Source: Watersipora subatra
Lineage: Eukaryota; Bryozoa; Gymnolaemata; Cheilostomatida; Watersiporidae
Direction of reading: 5' to 3'
DNA length: 64,000 nt
Assembly: GCF_963576615.1 (NCBI RefSeq)
Contig: NC_088717.1
Span: forward strand, 58,330,749 to 58,394,748
Below are positions 10,866-21,681 of this stretch, one piece after another. The notes under the pieces were generated by a model. The model did no database searches. It was not told the origin of the DNA and was given only the letters and a program-made list of their open reading frames with translations. The first letter of the stretch is position 1; the number at the start of each line of letters is the position of its first letter. The translations under genes and the position numbers were made by a program.

Positions 10866-13800
10866 GTATGTCAGACGTTTGCATTTCTATGTCAGCCTTA
10901 GTTCTTTAAGCTAGAGGGCAGTTTTTAGTTTCTCAGAGAATTCTCATTTCAAACATGAATAAGCTTACAGTGTTAACGACCTTTAGCATCATCTGAATGC
11001 ACTGATCCAAGAGTTGCATAAAAAAACTTTAGTGTTGTTTTAGCGGTAATTGGTGCATCTCTTTTTCTTTCCGCTTTTCCCATTTAGAGGTCACCACTGC
11101 AAATGATATTTCCTAGTACAGAATATATTGTGATCATTTGCTCATGAGAGTTGCCACAGGAGCAATTATGGTTGGATGCCCTTCCTAACACCACCAATGG
11201 TCCTTCTATGATTCAAACCACTAACCTACTGATTGTATACCAGAGTACTAACCACTGAACCTCGGCAGTTAAAGATAAAGATAATTAATGAAAATAAATA
11301 AAAATACAAAATCTAGTCCGAACACTAAAAGTGTTAAGAAAAGCAAATTAGCAGGTGTTTGTATTTGCTGTGATGTAGAGCATGATATAAGTTATATACA
11401 GTCTAGATATAAGTTATATACTGTCTAGATATAAGTTATATACAGTCTAGATATAAGTTATGTACTGTCTAGATATAAGTTGTTTACAGTCTAGATATAA
11501 GTTATATACGGTACTGTCTAGATCTAAGTTGTATACAGTCAACCTTTATAGAGAAAGTCTAATCTCCTTCTCAGACAGCCCGAGTGACTAGCTTAGCAGC
11601 GCAACTCAAATGGATATTTTAGTTAACCTTCTGGACTTCTGTAATTGCCTGTGACTTTTTGAACCACGATAATACTTTCACATAAAAACTAATAAACCCC
11701 AAAATTTCTCAATCTTCAAAAATTAAAAAAAAATCCTAAGTTAGAACATTTTAGACCGTTTATACGTCTCGCAATAATATTTAGAGTGCGCCAAACCAAA
11801 ACAGTGCCTTCGTAAAGGCTTTTTTTTGACAGATGATGGAGATTTTTTTTTATTTCACATTCAACTTTACTGACAATATTTAGTTAGCGTGTGGAGAACG
11901 TGTGTTTCTGTAGTTTCAGTCCTTAACACAGTAAGCTCAGACAACTAGTTTGTTAGCGATATCCTTTATTATAACCTATATAAAAATTTTGTGCTGATGT
12001 TTGGTTAAAGAAGAGACCATATATTTATCGCTTATAAATTTTTTGTCCATGGGATTTTTGTCCTATACCACTTTGCCTTTACAAGTCAGGAGTCAAGCTC
12101 TCATTTGAATCTGAGCTTTACAAGAGAGAATCTCATTCAAACTCTTATATATTTGGACTGAGTAGGTCTATAAAGACATAAATTACATCAAATTAAAGCT
12201 TGATGTCTCAGCTTTATAATGATATTATTTTCATTTGCATCACTTCAATCGTGCAAGATCATCTTTAACAGCGATTGGTACTATTGAGGGTTTACGCTGC
12301 TATGACTGTAAGGGGCTCTTCAACTCCAGCTGCTACATGGAGGCCTCAACAAGCCTTAGTGCATACAAAGAAGATTGCGATCCGGGCGAGACCTGCGTGA
12401 CCATTACAGAGAGCTTTCACAGCGCACTTGGTACAGTGAAAAGGCTAGTATAACGTTGCGCTGCCAATCAATTAGCAGCCTTCTCTTCTAACTAAGATGT
12501 TTTATCTTTATCTCTATTAGGATTGCTAACATGTATCAGGAAACTCCTACGTAGACACCAAGAAATTTTAACAACCTGTTGTACTCTGGCTGCCCATCAC
12601 CCATGTTTCTTTGTGTGGTCAGAGCAGTCAGCAGATGTGGTAAACATAATTAGTTACTGTGCTGTTCCTGTTTATTGATGGGATGGCCAGAGATAAATGC
12701 GGTGGAACAGATGTCAATCAATGAGCTTTAAAAAGCGGTATTCTTGAAATATCGCGTTTTAAAAATTATATGCTAATATAATATAAAAATATATATTAAT
12801 ATAATGAATTTACTTTGATTCTAAACTATCAAAATACAATTTTTAGCAAAATTGTTCAACCCAAAGGAACACCGGAGTTTGTATCAAATTTAGGGTATTC
12901 AAGCGTTTTGTTACAAAATGGGTCAATCAAAAAGAATTAGGACATGCAGTTAGTAGATATGTAGTAATCAGTTGATGATTGAAAAGTTGATTAAGTCGTG
13001 GGACACCACATGCCCTTCAAAAGCAAGACATATAAACGTTGAATTTTTTATGAAATTAAGTGAATGCGGTATCAACAACTTTGTTTTCAGAAATATGTTA
13101 ATACTAGCTGTGCTTCTCGACGTTGCCCGGGTATTAAATATCAGCTTATAAACAATGAGAAGTAATGAGAGTTGCCTGCCACTTGCTATCAGCCTGGCAC
13201 ATTGCCAATGGAAAATATTAAGTACACTTAATAGTGAGAGCTACCAGCTTCTCTCGTGGTTATGCTATGACCCTGCTTAGTACGTAAAGCCATTGGCTTT
13301 TTGCTCCCATATAGCGACAAATATCAGCTAGTGAGCAAATCAATCTCTGTGGCCTAATGGGCACGGCGCCGGACTTGCGAATGGAAGGGTCGAGATCACA
13401 TCTTTTTCGGTGTGGATTCTTCATTCCAAGATTTTAATAGCTATAGCTGGAATGACAGACAGATCCACAAATTAACAGACGACATACTTTGAGAAATATA
13501 TACATGTATATAGATTAATATTTCAACGGAAACCATATCCAGTATGAAATACCAAAACTGCAGGCTGTTTAGATAAAACATGAAAAACATAAGAGGAAAA
13601 CATATGAAGGAGGAGGAAACTACTAAAATATAAGACTAGCTCATTCACGGCCTTGCCTGGTAAGATGGAAACAACACGGCCAAATCATTTTCGTCATATG
13701 ATTGCAATTATGGCAGATTACAAATGGCATCAAAATAGTTTAGTAGGGACAACTACAGTTTTAGTCTAGCACCTATTGTTATTTTTGTACACAAACCCAG

Positions 13801-14720
13801 CTCATGTAGGCATTTCGCCTGCAGTAGTTGTCCCCCTTGTACAGATTTAATGATTATATATCAGTATTGTTTTGTAGGACCACATGTTACAATTTTAAGA
13901 GTCATGCTTTCTGATCATGTTCTGTATATATGTAAAACCGCTTTGGAGAAAACGTAACAATGAAAGATTAATCAAAATTTTGTATGTAATAGTGATTTGT
14001 ATACATTATTAGTTTATATATGATTAAGTTATGTATTGATAGTGTATATATTGATAGTTTATGTATTGATAGTTTATATATTGTTAGTTTATATATTGAT
14101 AGTTTATATATTGTTAGTTAATATATTGTTAGTTTATATATTGTTAGTTTATATGTTGTTAATTGATATATTGTTAGTTTTTATATTGTTAGTTTATATT
14201 TTGGTAATTTATATATTGTTAATTAATATATTGTTAGTTTATATATAATTAATTGATATATTGGTAATTTATATATTGTTAATTGATATATTGTTAGTTT
14301 ATATATAATTAATTGATATATTGATAGTTTATATGTTGTTAATTGGTATATTGTTAGTTTATTTATTGTTAGTTTATATATTGTTAACTTATATGTTGTT
14401 AATTGATATATTGTTAGTTTATATATAATTAATTTATATATTGGTAATTTATATATTGTTAGTTTATATGTTGTTAATTTAAATATTGTTAATATATATT
14501 GTTAATATATATTGTTAATTTATATATTGTTAGATCTTGCGACAAGAAGTACAAAGATGGGTGCCATACCATTGCTAAATACCTCGGATATAGAAAGAAA
14601 ATTTGTGCGTGTTCCACAAGCCTCTGCAATTATGACAGATCAGGTTCACTCTCTATTCATAGACACGCTACACTTTTACCTACTATCGTGCTGTTTTTGG
14701 TGAACTTGCTGCTCAAGTAA
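10817..14720 (+). CDS. Ly6/uPAR (three-finger) GPI-anchored protein gene 1
   Basis: Three exons, 10817-10865, 12272-12443 and 14534-14720, join in phase 1 then phase 2 to give 136 codons including the stop. The product starts with a signal peptide (MTNTKMAWRMLLLLLA), then the Ly6 start GLRCYDCKG. It has ten cysteines in Ly6 spacing, the closing motif KKICACSTSLCN, and a hydrophobic tail (LLPTIVLFLVNLLLK) typical of GPI attachment. Ly6 proteins of this size are extracellular, membrane-anchored ligands or modulators; the specific partner is unknown. To keep the frame, intron 2 must use a GC donor at 12444 (AAAAG|GCTAGT). The only nearby GT donor (12431) would put the last exon into a frame lacking the conserved cysteines. 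A second Ly6 gene follows 7 kb downstream in the same orientation. Confidence 0.85.
11130..11280 (-). mobile_element. tRNA-derived SINE
   Basis: Read on the minus strand it has an A-box-like GGTTCAGTGGTTAGTACTC and a B box GGTTTGAATC, followed by GGTGTTAGGAAGGGCATC, a tail well known from animal tRNA-SINEs. It lies in Ly6 gene 1 intron 1. Confidence 0.7.
11385..11540. repeat. 24-bp minisatellite, about 6-7 copies
   Basis: Units of AGTCTAGATATAAGTTATAT plus a short variable part, in intron 1 of Ly6 gene 1. Confidence 0.9.
12272..12443 (+). CDS. Ly6 gene 1 exon 2: first half of three-finger domain
   Basis: Acceptor TTTAACAG. It encodes IGTIEGLRCYDCKG through the fifth cysteine (GETCVTITE) to TVK plus two bases. 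It matches exons 2 and 3 of Ly6 gene 2 fused. The end at 12443 is chosen because it is the only phase-2 boundary that restores the conserved last exon. Confidence 0.8.
13103..13520 (+). mobile_element. Composite tRNA-SINE-like repeat
   Basis: The head is ACTAGCTGTG...GTTGCCCGGG at 13103. A tRNA-like module follows (A box TGGCCTAATGGGCA, B box GGTCGAGATC near 13390). Then come the core TTTTAATAGCTATAGCTGGA and a tail ATACATGTATATAG. Related copies lie at 23851-24231, 32740-33150 and elsewhere. It sits in intron 2 of Ly6 gene 1. Confidence 0.7.
13990..14533. repeat. 15-bp AT minisatellite ending at a splice acceptor
   Basis: About 35 units of roughly TATATTGTTAGTTTA. Each carries TTGTTAG. The final unit supplies the TTGTTAG that serves as the acceptor of Ly6 gene 1's last exon. 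Confidence 0.9.
14534..14720 (+). CDS. Ly6 gene 1 last exon: C-terminal fingers and GPI signal
   Basis: Acceptor TTGTTAG. It encodes SCDKKYKDGCHTI, ICACSTSLCN and a hydrophobic C-terminus, with stop TAA at 14718-14720. It aligns with the last exon of Ly6 gene 2 (same phase 2 start). Confidence 0.85.
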
Positions 14721-14864
14721 GCTTTGCTTTGGATTAGTGTAACGCCTGCACGATGATATGATATATTTCTCTCCGATTGTCTCAACTTTCTACGATATCC
14801 TTTCTGTTCTGCTTAATAGAACATTTTTTACTTCAACATGCTGTGATTTTTTAATAGCTGTGCG

Positions 14865-15205
14865 GTATGAGGTGTTTGCTGTAGTACGCTATGAGGTGCT
14901 AGCTGTGGAATGCTGTGAGGTGTTCGCTGTAGTATGCTATGAGGTGCTAGCAGTGGAATGCTGTGAGGTGTTCGCTGTAGTATTCTATGAGGTGCTAGCT
15001 GTGGAATGCTGTGAGGTGTTCGCTGTTGTATGCTATGAAGCGTTAACTGTGGAATGCTATGAGATTGTTTCAATAGTGTGCTATGAGGTGTTCACTGTGG
15101 AATGCTATGAGGTGTTCGCTGTAGTATGTTATGAGGTGTTTGCTGCAGTATGCTATGGGGTGCTCGCTGTAGTATATTATGTGTTCTGCTATAGAGGAGT
15201 TTCAT
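14865..15205. repeat. 30-bp minisatellite, about 11 copies
   Basis: Alternating units around GCTATGAGGTGCTAGCTGTG and GAGGTGTTCGCTGTAGTATG. The period is a multiple of three, so long open frames appear on both strands; these are by-products. The array begins about 145 bp after the Ly6 gene 1 stop, possibly in its 3' UTR. Confidence 0.9.
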
Positions 15206-16186
15206 GTAAGATTGATATGGCTTAATGAAATACTTCTCGTAGCACAATCGCAATTGTTTTTGGCTGTTGTTCACTTTTGTGAGACTATGTCAAGTTTTAT
15301 GATTATAGATGGTGATTATGCAATTTTTACTCGCTTACCCAATTGACAGTATGCTATTGATATACATACACATCGCACACAAGTTCACCTTTTGCTTATA
15401 TGTTTGGGCAGCTAATCTCACATAAGTAATGATTATCAAAAATACAAAGGTTCGTCTCTTTTTATACACGCCTGAAAAACAGATTAAAAGCCACTGTCAA
15501 ACACAAAACGGGCTCTTGTCCTCTTTAGTTCCTGGTTTTACTATAAGCAATGTGAACATCATGCTACTGGGTGAATATACGTTGAGGTTAAACACTGGCA
15601 ACTTGTCAAGAGCTCACTAGGCTGGCTTTCCTGTCTAATATTATTAATTTTCAGCATGTCATTTCTGAACTTGCTTTCGTGTGTTTTATCTTTTGAAAAC
15701 CTTTTATATTTGTAGAGTTTTGTTTGCTGAGGGCATTACAACGATTTTGTCGTTTCTTTTTACACAACAAATTGATACTTTTTTGTTAACTGCCTAAACA
15801 TCTTGACAGGTTAGGCAGGTGGTTGTAATCAAACTAGGATGTGACTCTTCCAAATAGCTTTGAGACATTCCATACAGGCTGCAGATGGAAAAGGAAAGGG
15901 TTTACAAAGAAAGTGGTTGTCACTCCTCAGAAATGGCTTAGCAGTTTCCTGCAGGTTTGGGTGGGAACCAGTGAATCCTCAAAGTGTGTGATGCGCATTC
16001 AACCACTAAATGGAATGGTTGCAATGGCTTTTACCCTTCTACAGGCCTTCTAACTAGTCTATCATAATCTACTGATATACAGAAGGCAGACTGCAGGACT
16101 ATCATTGTTGCCTCCAAAGGCCTGGTTTTGCCCACTGATGAAATGCACAGCCGACACGAAGCATAAATTTCTGGTGTGGTTACACA
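15206..16186. other. Intergenic stretch, no supported gene
   Basis: No coding segment with motif or splice support is seen between the 30-bp array and the inverted-repeat element at 16187. Confidence 0.4.
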
Positions 16187-16862
16187 CACTCACTATGTTT
16201 CCATGGTGCGCAGTACTGCGAAGCAGCCCCCTCCGAAGTCGAGGGGAATGTACGTTTCCATGCTGCGCAATGGTTTTCAGCAAATTAGCAGAGAAGAGAA
16301 ATTGTATTAATCGAATCGCCTGATGGAGAAATTGAATCGATCATGGATACCGAACGTCAGAAACGGTCTTTTTATGTTTCTGTCATCATTATACTTTTAT
16401 TTACAATACACATTCACAAGGTTTTACTAACCTTAACACAATTTTTTATAAAGTAATATATTTTTAATAAGTATTTTCAAGTAATATATTGTTTAAACGT
16501 TAATTTAGGACTTGCCACCTATTTTTCGAAAAGTGTTGGCATCGATAACAAAGTCTAGGAAAGTAATCACCTCATCATCCTCGTGGGTGCAAACCATAAT
16601 TAAATATGGGTAAAAGAAGATTGGAAGAATAGAAAAAACAAGATTAGCGGGATAACATTTGTACTAGTTCACGGCCCTCGAAGAATCCGTCTCCACGGCA
16701 TGAGAGCTATGCGCAGCCACTGCGCAGCAGCTGTTTCCTTGCTGCGAATTTGCACTGGCTTCGCACTGATCAGTGCGCAGTGATTTCAGTGCGGAGCCGC
16801 TGTTCCCATGATTCGGAGAGGGCGCCACTCCGAAGCACTGCTCATCATGGAAACAGTGACTG
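16187..16862. mobile_element. Possible non-autonomous DNA element with related inverted ends
   Basis: The left end (CACTATGTTTCCATGGTGCG) resembles the reverse complement of the right end near 16815-16862 (GTTTCCATGATGAGCAGTGC). Both ends continue into GC-rich CTCCGAA-containing sequence against an AT-rich background. No transposase frame or clear target duplication is visible. Confidence 0.4.
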
Positions 16863-17668
16863 ACCCTAGTAACTGACAAATGGAGAGATCGATGATAATT
16901 GACCTTGGGCAAGGGAAAGCTATGATTTTATTGCTGGGTTTTCCTAGAAATCTAATAAAGATGATTGACAATTAAGAATAGGAATAGCGCCTGGGCATCT
17001 AGTTAGACAGCTAAATGTATTTTTAGATATTTCGCTGCTAAAAATACGCAAATCATATCTCCAATCTGCCTGACCATCCATATAATTCCTACTTTCCCAA
17101 CAACCACCACACCTTATAGCAGACACCAACACCTTGCCTGTATACATTATAGAACAGCATTTGCTGTTAAATTATGTGTATTGAAAAAAAGCTCTTTTTC
17201 AATAAAGACAATTTACTTTATTGATTTCGGTTTTTGTCACATGGTCTACAATATTTAAACAGCCTTGACCGTTGTAAATATAGTTAATTTCTATCACACA
17301 TTCACAATACCAATCGCCATTTATGAAATTACTCAAACTACAGTTCAAGCTCACATCTGGTAGCCTCCATACCTGTCACAAGTGAAATTATATTTGCGTC
17401 TAAATAAATTATTGTTTATTTAAAGTTCTGTTGTCATCGTTTGAAAGCAAATCTCAGTTCGGATTTGACTGTAGTAAAAAGCAATAAAATGGAGTTTAGA
17501 GTACTGACTGAGATTACTATTGAATTGAGAGATTTGACTATTGGAAATAGTCAATTCTTTTGGGCAATTACAAATGTGTAGAGCGACATCTCCGTTTGGC
17601 CACGGCATTGATGATGTGCTGCCAATGCTTTGGCTCTGCACATAATGAATGCCTCCATGTATGGGTTT

Positions 17669-18473
17669 ATCATTAAACCATAACTGTCACGAACAACTTT
17701 TATTGTATTTTCTAAGTAAATCAGACACGCTGATTCCGATTTTGTACTCAAAATAAAGATTAGTCCACTAACCTTCAAAGTCATTTAGGCTTTTTTAAAG
17801 CGTTTCAATATCCGTTTCGAAAACAACACAATCGGCATTACAAGCTCCGCCCATAAATATGTGACGAAACCTAGCTTTTTCAGAAACGGAAGTTAGGAAA
17901 GTTTAGTCCGATTAAAAATAATAGAGATGGGTGTCTTAAAACCCATTATTATCTAAATCCAGCCTGTAAAATAATTTCAGTTTTTTATGAAAGGGATATA
18001 AACTATTTAAAATTGCTCGCAGCTTGTTACATGACGTTTAAATGGGCTGGACGCCGAGAAAAATGAGCTCAAAAAGCGCGGTTTTATCACGAGCTAGCGT
18101 TGTTATCGCGCTTTTTAAATATGCAATGCTAAATAGTTTATCTACATTTCAGAAAAGACTGATATTATTTTTAAAGCTGGATTCAGATATTAATAGATTT
18201 TAAATCACCCATCTCTATTATTCTAAATCGGTCTAAACATCTCTACGTAACTTCTGTTCCTAAAAAGCTAGGTTACGTCAAGTATTTATGGGCGGAGCTT
18301 GTTATGCCGATCGTGTTGTTTTCGAGACCGATATTAAAACGCTATAAAAAATCCTTTATTACTCTGAAAGTTAGTGGCCTAATCTTTATTTTGATTACAA
18401 AATCGGAATCAGCATGTCTGATTTACCTAGTAAATACGATAAAAGTTGTTCATGGCAGTTATGGTTTAATGAC
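17669..18473. repeat. Long imperfect inverted repeat, arms near 300 bp
   Basis: The left arm (from GGTTTATCATTAAACC) and right arm (to GGTTTAATGACAGC) pair through several blocks, including AATAAAGATTAG/CTAATCTTTATT, CAAGCTCCGCCCATAAAT/ATTTATGGGCGGAGCTTG and AGAGATGGGTG/CACCCATCTCT. The centre is near 18060-18100. It looks like an old foldback element. Confidence 0.75.
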
Positions 18474-18871
18474 AGCATTTTAAGCGAGCATTTCATCAAC
18501 CTTACAATTCCAGTTGTTAGGCTCGAAGTGACTCTAGAAGCGTATTGTACCTCTGGCTCACTTTTGTGAGTGAACTGCACAATGCTAAAAACCACAAAAC
18601 TATAAAAAAGACCCGACGGAGTGCAAACAAACAAAGGCAATAATGTTTATGACATGCATTTCCCTCTCAGGTAAATGTCTATGGACAAACAATTAGCTTG
18701 TCAGTCAGTTCAGTCAGTCGTACTGCTAATCTAATCAATACTAACAGTTCTTGGCCGACGGTCTCCAGACCGCTAGTCAGCGAGTTAAGCTCTTGTTTTA
18801 CTGCCTTCCAGCTCCTTAGAGTAAAATTTATTTATTTATGGAAATTTTCGTTTTCATCTTGTTTTAAATAG

Positions 18872-19105
18872 TATTGTGAAGTAAAGCTCTCAATGAAGCC
18901 AGGCTTGCCAGTAGCTGATGCTCCTCTAGATTTCACATCCGCACCTCGAGAGGACATCTGTTGTAAAATCTGTTCTGCCTACCCAAGCCTGTGCAAAGGA
19001 GCGGACTACTTTTATACTTGTGAAGCCGGTCTCTATTTCTCTAAAACAGCGGCAGGGCTGGCTTTTGCTAACCCTCAATTTCTCGAATTAGATACCACAC
19101 CATAA
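18872..19105 (+). CDS. Orphan cysteine-rich terminal exon candidate
   Basis: The frame is open from a candidate acceptor (TTTTAAATAG) to TAA at 19103-19105, about 77 codons starting YCEVKLSMKPGLPVADAP. It has a cysteine cluster EDICCKICSAYPSLCKG followed by YFYTCEAGLYFS, loosely like a PAN/apple domain. No upstream exon was found, and the internal Met lacks a signal peptide. It could be a last exon of an otherwise lost or unseen gene, or chance. Confidence 0.35.
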   Translation, partial: YCEVKLSMKPGLPVADAPLDFTSAPREDICCKICSAYPSLCKGADYFYTCEAGLYFSKTAAGLAFANPQFLELDTTP

Positions 19106-19559
19106 TTCAATATATGTATAATACAATATAAGAATGTAGCTGTCATACCTCGTCAGCAAATTAATAGAAAAATAGTTTTATAAGATCTTTCCTTTTAGAC
19201 TGCCAAGAGAAATGTCTCTTTGTTGATGTGTATTGTTATGCAGTCAAACTTTAACATAAGAAGTCAACTTGTTTCAAGATCTGATTAGTATGTTAAAGCT
19301 GCTTGTATGTTGGAGCAACTCCTCATAACAACACACTGCGTGTCCACAACTTGAAAGCTTAATGATAAGTACTCCAAATAATAATACTTAGCATTACAGC
19401 AAGTTGTTTCCATAAAACTAATTAAACTCGTAAACATACAAACAGAATAATACATAAGACGCTAAATGGTAAAAGCATTAAAAATGGGTTGTTATTATTA
19501 CTTTGCCTATATTTTTAGAATAAGCTAGTTCAGGTGTAACCTTGGTGATAGAGTAAAAG

Positions 19560-19868
19560 GACTTGTGCAAGTAAAGATACAGATAGATATACAGAGTAAA
19601 GATACAAATAGATATACAGAGTAAAGATACAGATAGAGATTCAGAGTAAAAATACAGATGAAGATATAGATAGAGATACAGAGTAAACTTACAAGGGTAC
19701 AGGGTAAAAATACAGGTAGAGGTACAGAGTAAAGATGCAGATAGAGATTCAGAGTAAAAATACAGATGAAGATATAGATAGAGATACAGAGTAAACTTAC
19801 AAGGGTACAGGGTAAAAATACAGGTAGAGATACAGAGTAAAGATGCAGATAGAGATGCGGAGTTAGTT
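19560..19868. repeat. Purine-rich minisatellite
   Basis: Irregular units of AGAGTAAAGATACAGATAGA; a 120-bp segment (from AGATGAAGATATAGATAGAG) is duplicated within it. Confidence 0.85.
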
Positions 19869-19994
19869 TAACTTAGACTATATCAACTACAAATTTACTT
19901 ATTTATTTTTTTGCATGTGATAGTCTAGCCTTTTATCTTTGAATATCAAACTCAGCCTTTCTACTTCTTTCAGGTTTTCTTTTTTTAATATCTG

Positions 19995-20095
19995 TTTCAC
20001 TTTCCATCTCACAGTTTGACTTTCTATCTCACAGTTTCACTTTCTATCTCACAGTTTCACTTTCTATCTCACAGTTTCACTTTCTATCTCACAAC
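19995..20095. repeat. 20-bp minisatellite, 5 copies
   Basis: Tandem TTTCACTTTCTATCTCACAG. Confidence 0.95.
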
Positions 20096-20894
20096 AACTC
20101 GTTGACAACGTTATAGATTTTACGTAATCGGCTTTTCAATAAAAAATTGCTTTAATTAAAGAAAAATTCTGTCCTATTTTTTTTTAGCACAGAATAAGTA
20201 TTATTGGAAATGATAACTTACAACTGAATTTCAATGAATTAAAGCACTGTTTCATATCAGTTGAACATATGTATTAAATAGTCAGCTATGAGAAGGTGAA
20301 CAGCATACATACAGGTACATACAGGTAAGTACTGATTTACAAAACTGTCGACATGGCATGCTAAAAATTGATTTATATGTTAAAACAATTAGGTGCTTAA
20401 GGTTGACGTAATATCTGAGGTTGATCATAAGTCAAATTTAAGTACTCCCACTTTTGTTTCCAGTTACTATAAAACGCCTTCATAGTTTTACAGTTGCAAG
20501 AATTAGCAGCAAGATATATAATTCAAGTCCAAAATAATTTTAGTAAACTATTCCAACTGAAAAGCTTAGTCAAACTGATTTTATAAAGTTGGAAATAATT
20601 TGATTTTATCAAGTAAGTCATCCTCATTTTTATTTTGGTTATGTAGATTCTTTTTGTATTAAGGAGTTTTTGAGTCACTATATTTTTATAAAATGTCCTG
20701 ATGTTACATGAACTTAGATTGCACATATACAATGTGTAGAAGAGAAGAAACGTTGAATAAGCTAGTTATAAGAAAAAGTAACATATCATTAATTGGTTTG
20801 AGTCAGTTGCAGATCAATAGTTAAATAGGTGATAAATCAATCTATCCGGTCAACAGATCTCTCAATTATAATTAACTTTGTAAAGTATTTTCTT

Positions 20895-21070
20895 TATCTG
20901 TATGTCTATTGTTTGTTTATTCCAGTGTCTTTTACTGTTCGGCATATCTCTATGTCTGTTGCTTGTTTACTCCAGTGTCATTCACTGTTCGGCATATCTC
21001 TATGTCTATTGCTTGTTTGCCCCAGAGTCATACACAGCTGGCATATCTCCATGTCTATTGCTTGCTAACT
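20895..21070. repeat. About 60-bp repeat, 3 copies
   Basis: Units containing TATGTCTATTGCTTGTTTAC and CACTGTTCGGCATATCTC. Confidence 0.85.
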
Positions 21071-21079
21071 CCAGTGCCA

Positions 21080-21178
21080 GTGTAGTTACTAATAGAATAC
21101 GTAGTTACTAATAGAATACGTAGTTACTAATAGAATACGTAGTTACTAATAGAATACGTAGTTACTAATAGAATATAT
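21080..21178. repeat. 19-bp minisatellite, 5-6 copies
   Basis: Tandem GTAGTTACTAATAGAATAC. Confidence 0.95.
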
Positions 21179-21626
21179 CTCAGTCTGCATGATGAACATG
21201 AAACAAAATTCAAACAAAAGGTATAATCTCCATCGCGCTTTTCTATTATTAGCTTTCAGTAAAAAAATTGGCGAATTGTTTTGTTCTAGCAGAACAAATT
21301 GTTCATTTATTGGTATATTAGAGCTGACACCTGCCGACACCTGCCGATAGCTGCTTTATGAGTGTTTGATGAACTGGCACATGCAAATATATTTTTGCCC
21401 TTGCCAAAATGCCTAAACTGCACTAGAAAGCACATGCTATAGGTGTGAGAGGAAAGGAAAAGGCTGACTAATGTTCCTCCGGAGCAAGGAATAACTAGGA
21501 TCAATTAATTTATGATTCCTCCGATGCTCGACTGGCTGCCAATTCATCTAGCATAATTATTGTCATAGTGATACTTGAGCTGACAGGGCAAGCGGGTGAC
21601 ACTCAAGCGGATTAGCACCTATCAGC

Positions 21627-21681
21627 ATGCGTATCATCAGATTTCACTTTCTTCTAATGACAGGTCTTGCTCTTGTTCAAG
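21627..21681 (+). CDS. Ly6 gene 2 exon 1: signal peptide
   Basis: ATG at 21627; donor CAAG|GTAAGC; ends in phase 1. Confidence 0.8.

Larger units (their letters stand above)
19106..21626. other. Intergenic stretch rich in minisatellites
   Basis: No supported gene. It contains four tandem arrays (listed separately) between the orphan exon and Ly6 gene 2. Confidence 0.5.

Noticed and set aside
14758..15225. 155-codon frame of YEVFAVV repeats
   Set aside because: Comes from the 30-bp array after Ly6 gene 1; the stop of that gene is upstream and no initiation context is evident.
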